From NCBI GenBank assembly GCA_905235375.1, contig CAJOLH010000026.1, positions 29,359-93,358 of the forward strand: a DNA stretch of 64,000 nt. Direction: 5' to 3'. This document shows, one piece after another, positions 27,200 to 36,068 of this stretch (positions are counted from its first letter, which is position 1; each line of letters opens with the position of its first letter). Source of the DNA: an uncultured Bacteroidales bacterium. Lineage in GTDB: Bacteria > Bacteroidota > Bacteroidia > Bacteroidales > UBA3663. The translations under genes were made by a program, and so were the position numbers. Below the pieces are notes generated by a model. It saw nothing but the letters and a program-made list of their open reading frames with translations, was not told where the DNA came from and made no database searches.

Positions 27200-27547
27200 A
27201 TGGATTATAAGAAGACAAATGCGCCAAGCAACACTGTGACGCGCGACATCATCGCCCTGTGCGAGGATACTGGTAACATCTACGAAACCGTCGAGATCAT
27301 CGCTCGTCGTGCCAATCAGATTGGCGGCGAAATGAAGCACGACTTGGACAAGAAGCTCCAGGAGTTTGCTACCAACACGGATAACCTTGATGAGGTGTTT
27401 GAGAACCGTGAGCAGATTGAGATCAGCCGCTACTATGAGAAGCTGCCAAAACCGACCCTCATCGCTACTCAGGAATATTCTGATGGCAATGTCTATTGGC
27501 GCTTGAATCAGAATAAGGACGAGCAGAGCGGCGCACAGCGTTTCTAA
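27200..27547 (+). CDS. rpoZ: DNA-directed RNA polymerase omega subunit (Rpb6/omega family)
   Basis: Protein of 115 aa matching the Bacteroidota version of omega, which assists assembly of RNA polymerase. The omega-like core is NIYETVEIIARRANQIG (about 26-42), corresponding to the RFELVLxAAKRARQL block of other bacteria. It is followed by a lineage-specific C-terminal part (LPKPTLIATQEYSDGNVYW). The gene downstream starts 4 bases after the stop, so they are co-transcribed. Confidence 0.8.
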   Translation: MDYKKTNAPSNTVTRDIIALCEDTGNIYETVEIIARRANQIGGEMKHDLDKKLQEFATNTDNLDEVFENREQIEISRYYEKLPKPTLIATQEYSDGNVYWRLNQNKDEQSGAQRF

Positions 27548-27551
27548 AGCT

Positions 27552-28034
27552 ATGATACAGCGCATACAGACCGTTTATATGCTGGCCAGTGTGATTGCCA
27601 TCCTCACGATGCACTTCTTCTGGCTGGCATCTTTTGCAATACCGGAGGCCACTTTCGAATTGAATTCGCTGGGCCTGGTGTGCCAAACAAAGGGTTTCGA
27701 GACCGACCGCATGGTGTGGGAACTCTTCATCGTGCTGCTCCTGATGGTGGCGCTGCCGCTCATCAACATCTTCCTCTATAAGAATCGCAAGGTGCAGCTG
27801 CGTGTGCTCATCTACACGATTGTGCTCAATGCCTTGTACTATGGACTTTTCTTCTGGGAGTGTTCGCAGAAGAAGGGCGATGTGGCTGCCCTCTCGCAGA
27901 GCGGTGTGGTGGATGTGCACTACAATATCATGATGCTCGTCATGCCTGCCGTCAGCATCTTCTCCCTGATCATGGCAGCACGCGGCGTGATCTTCGACAT
28001 CGCGCTGATCAAGAGCCTCGAACGCCTGCGTTAA
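27552..28034 (+). CDS. DUF4293 integral membrane protein
   Basis: Inner-membrane protein of 160 aa with four predicted helices (about 8-30, 52-72, 80-102 and 122-145). It starts MIQRIQTVYMLASVIAILTM, the DUF4293 hallmark, and ends FDIALIKSLERLR. It always seems to follow the omega gene in this phylum. Function is unknown. A strong terminator follows. Confidence 0.85.
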   Translation: MIQRIQTVYMLASVIAILTMHFFWLASFAIPEATFELNSLGLVCQTKGFETDRMVWELFIVLLLMVALPLINIFLYKNRKVQLRVLIYTIVLNALYYGLFFWECSQKKGDVAALSQSGVVDVHYNIMMLVMPAVSIFSLIMAARGVIFDIALIKSLERLR

Positions 28035-28055
28035 GCGCTCGCTAAAAGACAAAAG

Positions 28056-28096
28056 AATAGCCCTCGAAACCGTCAAGGTTTCGGGGGCTATTTTTA
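28056..28096 (+). terminator. Strong intrinsic terminator after DUF4293
   Basis: A 16-bp stem pairs AATAGCCCTCGAAACC (28056-28071) with GGTTTCGGGGGCTATT (28077-28092) and is followed by TTTT. It is rich in A on the other side, so it may work in both directions. Confidence 0.88.
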
Positions 28097-28162
28097 TCAC
28101 GATGATATATTCTTTATCACGATGATATATTCTTTATCACGATGATATATTCTTCATCACGA
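28093..28162 (+). repeat. 20-bp tandem repeat
   Basis: TTTATCACGATGATATATTC occurs three times in a row plus a partial fourth copy, directly after the terminator tail and between convergent genes. Confidence 0.88.
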
Positions 28163-28245
28163 ATTATCGAATTATAGAATTGAGTGACGAATTAAGAGGG
28201 ACACATAAATAATTCTCAAATTCTCAAATTCGTGATAAAAAGAAA

Positions 28246-28269
28246 TATTCTCTAATTCGTGACAGAAAA
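28246..28269 (+). repeat. Right arm of the 24-bp inverted repeat
   Basis: Exact reverse complement of 27083-27106. The two arms enclose rpoZ and the DUF4293 gene. Confidence 0.85.
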
Positions 28270-28275
28270 GAAAGA

Positions 28276-29529
<1,254 letters not shown>

Positions 29530-29535
29530 TTCTTG

Positions 29536-29736
29536 TTAGGGATATTAGGGGATATTAAGGGATTTTTAGGGATATTAAGGGACGTTACCTTTGTGTCGAA
29601 GGGATATTAAGGGAATGTTAGGGATATTAAGGGATATTAAGGGACGTTACTGTTGCTTATCGAAAATTGGGCCAAAGGAACAATTGTCCCTTATAATCCC
29701 TTCGAATCCCTAAAATCCCTTAATATCCCTTAGAAT
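29536..29736. repeat. GGGATATTAAGGG junction repeat
   Basis: The spacer between two reverse-strand genes is mostly built of GGGATATTA units in direct order (29536-29650). After a short unique piece they recur as the complement (CCCTTAATATCCC-like, 29686-29736). The whole spacer can fold into one long hairpin. Confidence 0.8.
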
Positions 29737-29740
29737 CATC

Positions 29741-30988
29741 TTATCCCAAGAACGAGATAAGCACACCGGCAGCGACTGCTGAGCCGATTACACCGGAGAT
29801 GTTGGACGACATGCAGTAGTTGAGGATGTTGTTCTTGGGGTTGATGCTGGTGGCGATACCATTGGCTACACGGCTGGCCATTGGCACGGCGGAGAGACCA
29901 CAGGCACCTACGAGCGGATTGATCTTCTTTTTCGAGAAGATGTTGAAGAGATAAACCAGACCGATGCCACCTGCGATGGACACAGCAAAAGCGAGGAAGC
30001 CACCGACAACGATACCAAGTGTGGTCAGGTTGAGGAATGACTCGACGGTCATCGTAGCACCTACTGAGAGACCCAGGAAGATGGTGCAGATGTTCATCAG
30101 TGCATTGGCAGCCGTGTCGGCAATACGGGCGGTGTCGGAACCAATCTCCTTGATGAGATTGCCGAACATCAGCATACCAATCAGGCTGACTGCCGAAGGC
30201 ACGATGATGGCAACAAGGACGGTGACGAAGATGGGGAAGATGATCTTGGCCACGCGCAGGTTCTTGATTTTAAGGGTGTCGGGATAGAGCTTGTCCATCT
30301 CTTTCATGTTGATCTCAAGATCCTTCTTGCGGCAGCAGAGCTTAACCACCATTGGGATGATGACGGGTACGAGGGCCATGTAGGAATAGGCTGCAATGGC
30401 GATAGGACCCAGAAGATGTGGCGCCAGTTTGATGGTGGTGAAGATGGCGGTAGGACCGTCGGCACCACCGATGATGCCAAGCGAACCAGCCTCCTGAGGA
30501 GTGAAGCCGAATACTCCGATGGCAACCAGAACTACGCTGAAGATACCGAGCTGGGCAGCAGCGCCGAAGATGGCAAGCTTCAGGTTGCGGAGCATCGGAC
30601 CGAAGTCGGTCATTGCACCCACACCCATGAAGATGAGCGGTGGGATGAGACCCGTCTTGATGAGCCAATAGTAGATCATATTCATCAGGCCAAGCTCGTG
30701 AGCTATCTCGGGCAATCCCATCTCATAGACGTGATAAGCTTTGCCGTTGGCATGAACGATGCCTTCGCCGTCGGCACCAAAAACACCCATTTCACCGCCG
30801 GGGAAGTTGGCCAGCAGGATACCCATCGCAATAGGGACGAGCAACAGTGGCTCATAATGCTTCGCAATGCCCAGATAGAGGAACAGGAAGCCAAGCAGAT
30901 ACATGATGATGAAGCGTGGATCAGCGGCAATGTCGCTGAACGCTGTCATGTTCCACAGGTTGGAGAATATTGTATTGATGAAATCCAT
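29741..30988 (-). CDS. oadB: Sodium-translocating oxaloacetate decarboxylase beta subunit
   Basis: Membrane carboxybiotin decarboxylase and Na+ channel of the oxaloacetate decarboxylase pump, 415 aa with about ten membrane segments. The ATG at 30988 is preferred over a TTG two codons earlier. The signature GGADGPTAIFTTIKLAPHLLG (quoted in part: GGADGPTAIFTT, near 200) carries the aspartate used for Na+ coupling. Another conserved block is NPLVGACGLSAVPMASR near 350. It works with OadA and OadG, encoded just upstream in the same direction, to couple decarboxylation to Na+ export in fermentation. Confidence 0.92.
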   Translation of the reverse strand: MDFINTIFSNLWNMTAFSDIAADPRFIIMYLLGFLFLYLGIAKHYEPLLLVPIAMGILLANFPGGEMGVFGADGEGIVHANGKAYHVYEMGLPEIAHELGLMNMIYYWLIKTGLIPPLIFMGVGAMTDFGPMLRNLKLAIFGAAAQLGIFSVVLVAIGVFGFTPQEAGSLGIIGGADGPTAIFTTIKLAPHLLGPIAIAAYSYMALVPVIIPMVVKLCCRKKDLEINMKEMDKLYPDTLKIKNLRVAKIIFPIFVTVLVAIIVPSAVSLIGMLMFGNLIKEIGSDTARIADTAANALMNICTIFLGLSVGATMTVESFLNLTTLGIVVGGFLAFAVSIAGGIGLVYLFNIFSKKKINPLVGACGLSAVPMASRVANGIATSINPKNNILNYCMSSNISGVIGSAVAAGVLISFLG

Positions 30989-31005
30989 TATCAATTAATC
31001 TTTTA

Positions 31006-31142
31006 TGGTAGTAATAGGGTAGTAAAAGGGTAGTAAGTGCTTCACACGGTAGTAAAAGGGACAATGCCTTCGCCTTCAACATTCGGGTCTCATGGAACAT
31101 TCGTCCCTTTTACTCCCCTTTTACTTCTTTTTTACTCCCCTT
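31006..31142. repeat. AGTAAAAGGG junction repeat with inverted arms
   Basis: The oadA-oadB spacer carries GTAGTAAAAGGG units (31006-31060) and, after about 40 unique bases, their complement CCCTTTTACT (31104-31142). The two halves could pair to form a long stem in the operon mRNA. The unit matches the repeat in front of serS. Confidence 0.75.
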
Positions 31143-31176
31143 TATTTACTTACTAAAGTTGAGTAATTAACAATTG

Positions 31177-33012
31177 TCACTTGATCTTGAAGATGGGGTC
31201 GTCCTCGAAGACCTTGTCGCCAGGATTGGCAAGGATGGCAGTGATCTGACCGTCGCAGTCGGCAGCCACGGCGTTGTAGGTCTTCATAGCCTCGATGTAG
31301 CCGATGGTTTGTCCCTTCTTCACCATGTCGCCCACCTTGACAGGAACTTCAGAAGCGTTCTTGACAAGGAAGAACTTGCCTTCGAGCGGAGCCAGCACGT
31401 CGGCTCCTTCGCCAGCGGCAACGGGTGCAGCGCCAGCAGCAGGAGCTGCGGGAGCGGAGCCGTCGTTGGGCGCGATGCTTACGGTATATACCTCACCATT
31501 GACTGTGACCTTGAGCTCCTGGGCCTTGATTTCGCCCGAAGGAGCGTTCTTGGCAGCCTTGCGCTTGGCTAAGTCTTCCTCGAAGTCGGCCTTGGCCTTG
31601 CCGCTCTTGTAGGCTTCGTACTGCGATGGGTGCATGGCGTATTCGAAGAGCTCCTCATCGTCCTGGCCGAGGTCCCAGCCATTGGCTTTCATCTTGGCGC
31701 GGAATTCGTCGAGGCAATCGGGGGCGTAGGTCTGTGGGTCTTCGGTCTCGAACTTACGACCCTGGCTCTTGGCAAGCTCGACCAATTCGGGAGCCACGGG
31801 ACCAGGCAGCTGGCCCGACTTGCCGAGGATCATGTCCCAGATGTTGTCGGCGATGAGGCTCCAGCGCTCCTTGCCCTTCTCCATCTGCATGACGTTCATG
31901 AGGGAGAGGTTCTTGACGTACTGGCTAAATGGGGTGACGAGGCAGGGATAGCCAACGCGAGGCCATACGTAAGCCACTTCGTCGAAGAGCTTGATGAGCA
32001 GATCGTCGGTTGTGAGCTTAGGCTGGTTGTTCTTCTCCTTCCAGCGGTTCAGACCTTCGAGGTTCTCCTCCAGGTCGGTCATCAGCGAACCCATCATGCC
32101 GCCGGGGAGTCCGGGCTTGACGAGCAGCGAGTTGTTGAGGTGGTTGAGGGCGGGGATATAGTAGCCGAGGAAATCGTCCATCATCTCCTGAATCTGGGTG
32201 CGCACTTCCATATAGGCCTTCATGTTGATGTCCTTCACCTTGAAGCCGGCATCCTTGAGCATTTCCTGTACGGTGATGATGTCGGCGTGGCCTGTGCCCC
32301 AAGAGAGTGGCGACATTCCGCAGTCGATATAGTCGCAGCCAGCCTTGCACACTTCGAGGATTGAAGCCACGTTGAAACCGGGTCCTGCATGAGAGTGGTA
32401 CTGGATGATGATATCCTTCTTGTAGGCCTTGATGCCTGCCACAATCTTGCCGAGGCTTTCTGGACGGCCAATACCAGCCATGTCCTTCAGACAGATTTCG
32501 TCAGCACCTGCCTCGATAAACTTCTTGGCGAGGTTGACGTAATATTCAACGGTGTGGATGGGCGAGAATGTGATGCAAAGGGCGGCCTGGGCAATCATGC
32601 CAGCCTCCTTGGCATAGCCGATAGATGGGATGACGTTGCGCGGGTCGTTGAGGCCGCAGAAGATACGGGTGATGTCGGTGCCTTGCTTTTTCTTAACAAC
32701 ATAGAAGAGCTTGCGGAGATCCTTCGAGCATGGGAACATGCGGAGGGCATTGAGGGCACGATCGAGCATGTGGGTCTGGATGCCAGCCTCGTGGAAGGGC
32801 TTGGTCCATTCGCGAACCGAGCGGTTAGGATTCTCGCCATAGAGAAGGTTAACTTGCTCAAAGCCGCCGCCATTGGTTTCTACACGGTCCCAGCAGCCCA
32901 TCTCAATAATCTTGGGGGCTACTTTAACGAGCTGGTCAACGCGAGGCTGGTACTTGCCAGCACTCTGCCACATGTCACGGAAGACAAGCGAAAACTTAAC
33001 TTCTTTTGCCAT
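31177..33012 (-). CDS. oadA: Oxaloacetate decarboxylase alpha subunit with biotin domain
   Basis: Cytosolic carboxyltransferase and biotin carrier of the Na+ pump, 611 aa. The N-terminal HMGL/TIM-barrel domain (about 5-300) has LVFRDMWQS, HSHAGPG and LKDMAGIG, where metal and carboxyl transfer residues lie. The conserved carboxylase domain runs to about 470. A Pro/Ala-rich linker (about 517-535) leads to a biotinyl domain in which K577 of EAMKT is the biotin site. EAMKT instead of EAMKM is a departure from most biotin carriers. Gene order G-A-B and shared direction support one complex. Confidence 0.93.
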   Translation of the reverse strand: MAKEVKFSLVFRDMWQSAGKYQPRVDQLVKVAPKIIEMGCWDRVETNGGGFEQVNLLYGENPNRSVREWTKPFHEAGIQTHMLDRALNALRMFPCSKDLRKLFYVVKKKQGTDITRIFCGLNDPRNVIPSIGYAKEAGMIAQAALCITFSPIHTVEYYVNLAKKFIEAGADEICLKDMAGIGRPESLGKIVAGIKAYKKDIIIQYHSHAGPGFNVASILEVCKAGCDYIDCGMSPLSWGTGHADIITVQEMLKDAGFKVKDINMKAYMEVRTQIQEMMDDFLGYYIPALNHLNNSLLVKPGLPGGMMGSLMTDLEENLEGLNRWKEKNNQPKLTTDDLLIKLFDEVAYVWPRVGYPCLVTPFSQYVKNLSLMNVMQMEKGKERWSLIADNIWDMILGKSGQLPGPVAPELVELAKSQGRKFETEDPQTYAPDCLDEFRAKMKANGWDLGQDDEELFEYAMHPSQYEAYKSGKAKADFEEDLAKRKAAKNAPSGEIKAQELKVTVNGEVYTVSIAPNDGSAPAAPAAGAAPVAAGEGADVLAPLEGKFFLVKNASEVPVKVGDMVKKGQTIGYIEAMKTYNAVAADCDGQITAILANPGDKVFEDDPIFKIK

Positions 33013-33052
33013 AATTTTCTTGTAAATGCAATTTCTTTTTGGAGTTCTTAAT

Positions 33053-33319
33053 TTAGCCCTTTGTAATCTTTGTTACCATTGCCTTTGGAGCTACTTGGGC
33101 AACGGCGGCCTTAATGGCGGCCTCAATGTTGGCAGGAACGGCAGCTGGAGCAGGAGCAGCAGCCCGCTTGGGCGCTACCTCTTCCTCAGGAGCGAACTTG
33201 TTAACGGCCATAATCATCAACTTCGAAAGGTAGATGATCAGGATCAGAATAATGAACACAGTGCCCATGCCGACTATCATTAGCAGCAGGGCGGTTTCCA
33301 TAGGCTGTAATCCTTCCAT
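33053..33319 (-). CDS. oadG: OadG-type gamma subunit
   Basis: Small subunit, 88 aa, linking OadA to OadB. The ATG at 33319 is used because a longer reading frame would begin upstream of the promoter-proximal region and adds residues unlike the family. One membrane helix (ALLLMIVGMGTVFIILILIIYLS, about 9-31; quoted in part LLMIVGMGTVFIILIL) is followed by a Pro/Ala-rich cytosolic tail and a conserved end, PKAMVTKITKG. It is first gene of the operon. Confidence 0.85.
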   Translation of the reverse strand: MEGLQPMETALLLMIVGMGTVFIILILIIYLSKLMIMAVNKFAPEEEVAPKRAAAPAPAAVPANIEAAIKAAVAQVAPKAMVTKITKG

Positions 33320-33370
33320 ATAGTATGTTTGTTTGAATATGATTTGGAACGCTGTTATAAACTCAGTGTG

Positions 33371-33402
33371 CAAAGTTAATCAATCGAGGGTGATTTTACA
33401 AG
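33371..33402 (-). promoter_or_regulatory. Promoter of the oadG-oadA-oadB operon
   Basis: On the reverse strand the TTG box is followed after 20 nt by TAACTTTG (33371-33378). The ATG of oadG lies about 50 nt further. Confidence 0.65.
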
Positions 33403-33447
33403 AAAAACCGCGAAAAGCTTCGGAAATCTGCCTTTTTCGCGGTTTTT
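33403..33447. terminator. Bidirectional-looking terminator between GH3 gene and oad operon
   Basis: AAAAACCGCGAAAA (33403-33416) pairs with TTTTTCGCGGTTTTT (33433-33447), T-rich on either strand. It ends the reverse-strand GH3/serine hydrolase unit. Confidence 0.85.
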
Positions 33448-33470
33448 TTCTTTATTTTGCTTTCTCGATG

Positions 33471-36038
33471 TTAATTTTTCAGCGCATCGTAGATGGCCTG
33501 ATGTATGCGTGGCCGCACATGCCCGTCGGTCCAGGCCTGATTGTCGCGCGTGGGGCAAACCTTGTTGGAGAGGAAGATGTAGATGAGGTCCTGCTTGGGA
33601 TCGACCCAGAAGCAGGTGCCGGTGAATCCGGTATGACCCCAGGTTTGCGGACTGCACACATTGGGAATGTTCGGGTTGTCGAGCGCCTGGCTCTGGCGGT
33701 CAAAGCCCAGCCCACGGCGACTGTGGGACGAACGCTGCGTGGTGAACTGTCGGCAGGTCTCTTTCGACAAATAGCGTTTGCCGCCCAGTTCGCCGCCGTT
33801 GGCAATCATCTGGATGAGCGGTGCGATTGCTTCGGCTGAAGCGAAGAGCCCCGCATTGCCTTCGACACCCAATGCCCAGGCTCCCGTCTCGTCATGGACG
33901 GTGCCGTGGATGAAGCGATGGCGGACCACGTCGTCCTGTTCGGTGGGAGCAATGGCACCACGGTGGACACCGTGCTGCAAGGGATTATAGCAGCACCAGG
34001 GGCCGTAGAAGTCGGGCAAACGACTTTCGAGGAACTGGTCGAGCCGTTCGCCGGTCTCCCGCTCGACGATGTGACGAAGGAGAACGAAGCTCAGGTCGGA
34101 ATAAAGATACCTGCCAATCTTGCGCTTGGGAGGCAGAGAGGCAATGGTCTGCAGCATCGTTTTGGCACGGAAGAGCGAATCGGGTGTCTCGGTGAGCTTG
34201 TAGAACGAATAGCCCGACATCAGTCCCGACTCGTGGTAGAGGAGATCCTGGATGGTGACTTTGGCATAGCGTGTGCCCTTGAGCTCGGGCAACCATTTGG
34301 TGATACGGTCGCGAAGCTTTATCTTGTGGTCATCGACCAGCAGCATGACGGCGGGCAGGGTGCCCAGCACCTTGCTGACCGAAGCGAGGTCGTACATGGT
34401 TTCGGCTGTGACGGGGCGATTGCCGTAGGGGTTCTGCTCAAGGGTGCCGCCCAACCGCCCGAACGTCTGGTCATAGACCACCTTGTCCTTGCGGATAACG
34501 ATAATCTGGCAACCGGGTACGGCACCCGAGTTGACGAACTCATTGGCGAGGCGCGACACTTCGCCAAGTCGGTTGGCATCCATGCCCACCTGTTGGGGAG
34601 TGGCCGTGGGTAGTGCGATGAGCGGGAATGGCGGCTCGAAGGTCTCCAACTCCTCTTCTTGTTCGGTCAATCCGTCAGCCTCGCTTTCGACAAGGGTCAT
34701 GGCAATGTCGTTGAACTGGTTCTGCAAGGTGGGATCGTATTCCACGATGTTTGAATTACCACTCAAGCGCTGGAGCTCATCCTTCAGGTGAACTGCAAAT
34801 TCGGAGTTCACGCGTTCGGTCAGACCCTCCATTTCGATCATCTTCGGTTGGTCGAGCCCTAAGGCGTACTTCCATTCGAGCACACGACGGCATTTCTCGT
34901 CCACCAGTTGCTGGAATTCCTGGGCGGTAAGCTTGTAGCCGTTGCCCTTGTAGCCTTTATTGAGCGCATTGCGGAGGGATGTCATCTGCGCCTTCTGGGG
35001 CGTGGGCTGCAGCAGAATATCGCAACCAGCGAGAAGCGCGTTGATACATACGTCCTTGTACTTGGCACCTACCATTGCCAGACCGTCGGTGAAGACCAGA
35101 CCGTCGAAGTGCATCGTGTTGCGAAGGACGTTGGTGATGATGCGCTTGCTGACGGTGGCAGGCATTCCCTTCTTTTCGGCCAAAGCGGGGACGTCGAGGT
35201 GGGCGGTCATGATGCCACCCAGCCCTTGGCTGATGAAGTGCTGGAATGGTGGTAGCTCCACCTTGTTCAGCCAGTTTACGTCGTGCGTGATTTTCGGCAG
35301 GGATGTGTGCGAATCGGTCTGGGTGTCGCCATGCCCGGGGAAATGCTTGCCCACAGACAATACGCCCGCATCCTCCAGACCACGTGCATAGCTTGCGGCA
35401 GCAAGACTGACAAGTTCGGGGTTGTTGCCGAACGAACGAGTGCCGATGACGGGGTTCTTGGGGTTGGTGTTGACGTCGAGCACTGGGGCGAAATTGACTT
35501 GGATGCCGAGCTCGCGGCATTGGCGGCCCACTTCGAAACCATACATATAACAGAGCGTGTCGCGCACATCGTCGTTGATCTTGCCGAGAGCACCGTTGCG
35601 GGGGTACTTGATGGCATCGCTCAGTCGCATGGCCACACCCCATTCGCCGTCAATGCAGATCATCATGCCAGGCAGGCCGCACTCCTGGGCAACCTCCTGG
35701 ATGTGGTTGACGAGCTTGGCATGGGTGGCCATCGAACCTTTGCTCAGCAGGGCGCCGCCAAAGAAATTCTCCTGGATGTCGAGGGTGATGCTGTTGAGGT
35801 TGGCATTCGTGGCATCGGGCATATAGTAGAGCGGAATGATGAGCTGGCCCAGACGCTGCTCTGGGGTGAGCCTTTCCATCTGTTCATCGACCCACTCCTT
35901 CATCTTCTCCTGATCCATTTTCCGAAGCATGTTCTGCCCAAGGAGACTCGTCGAACAGAGGGCGAACAAGCCAATTAAGACGAGCCATCGTCGTGCACGA
36001 CGATGGCATTCGATATCAAAGAAATTAAGTTTGAACAT
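33471..36038 (-). CDS. GH3 beta-N-acetylhexosaminidase / beta-lactamase-type serine hydrolase fusion
   Basis: Exported two-domain protein, 855 aa. A signal anchor is at about 17-35 (WLVLIGLFALCSTSLLG). The GH3 (NagZ-like) domain spans about 50-400 with KHFPGHGDTQTDSHTSLP (His/Asp acid-base dyad loop) and FTDGLAMVGA (nucleophile Asp). The C-terminal class C beta-lactamase/DD-peptidase-like domain spans about 490-855 with SVSK (SxxK, near 560), YSDLSF (YxN-type) and HTGFTG. The fusion is known from Bacteroidota and fits peptidoglycan fragment recycling, removing GlcNAc and processing peptide or esters. The exact reaction of the second domain is unknown. It is 30 bases downstream of the 5'-nucleotidase gene and likely co-transcribed. 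Confidence 0.88.
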   Translation of the reverse strand: MFKLNFFDIECHRRARRWLVLIGLFALCSTSLLGQNMLRKMDQEKMKEWVDEQMERLTPEQRLGQLIIPLYYMPDATNANLNSITLDIQENFFGGALLSKGSMATHAKLVNHIQEVAQECGLPGMMICIDGEWGVAMRLSDAIKYPRNGALGKINDDVRDTLCYMYGFEVGRQCRELGIQVNFAPVLDVNTNPKNPVIGTRSFGNNPELVSLAAASYARGLEDAGVLSVGKHFPGHGDTQTDSHTSLPKITHDVNWLNKVELPPFQHFISQGLGGIMTAHLDVPALAEKKGMPATVSKRIITNVLRNTMHFDGLVFTDGLAMVGAKYKDVCINALLAGCDILLQPTPQKAQMTSLRNALNKGYKGNGYKLTAQEFQQLVDEKCRRVLEWKYALGLDQPKMIEMEGLTERVNSEFAVHLKDELQRLSGNSNIVEYDPTLQNQFNDIAMTLVESEADGLTEQEEELETFEPPFPLIALPTATPQQVGMDANRLGEVSRLANEFVNSGAVPGCQIIVIRKDKVVYDQTFGRLGGTLEQNPYGNRPVTAETMYDLASVSKVLGTLPAVMLLVDDHKIKLRDRITKWLPELKGTRYAKVTIQDLLYHESGLMSGYSFYKLTETPDSLFRAKTMLQTIASLPPKRKIGRYLYSDLSFVLLRHIVERETGERLDQFLESRLPDFYGPWCCYNPLQHGVHRGAIAPTEQDDVVRHRFIHGTVHDETGAWALGVEGNAGLFASAEAIAPLIQMIANGGELGGKRYLSKETCRQFTTQRSSHSRRGLGFDRQSQALDNPNIPNVCSPQTWGHTGFTGTCFWVDPKQDLIYIFLSNKVCPTRDNQAWTDGHVRPRIHQAIYDALKN

Positions 36039-36068
36039 ACAGTTTCTTGGATGCCTATAATCAGAAAT

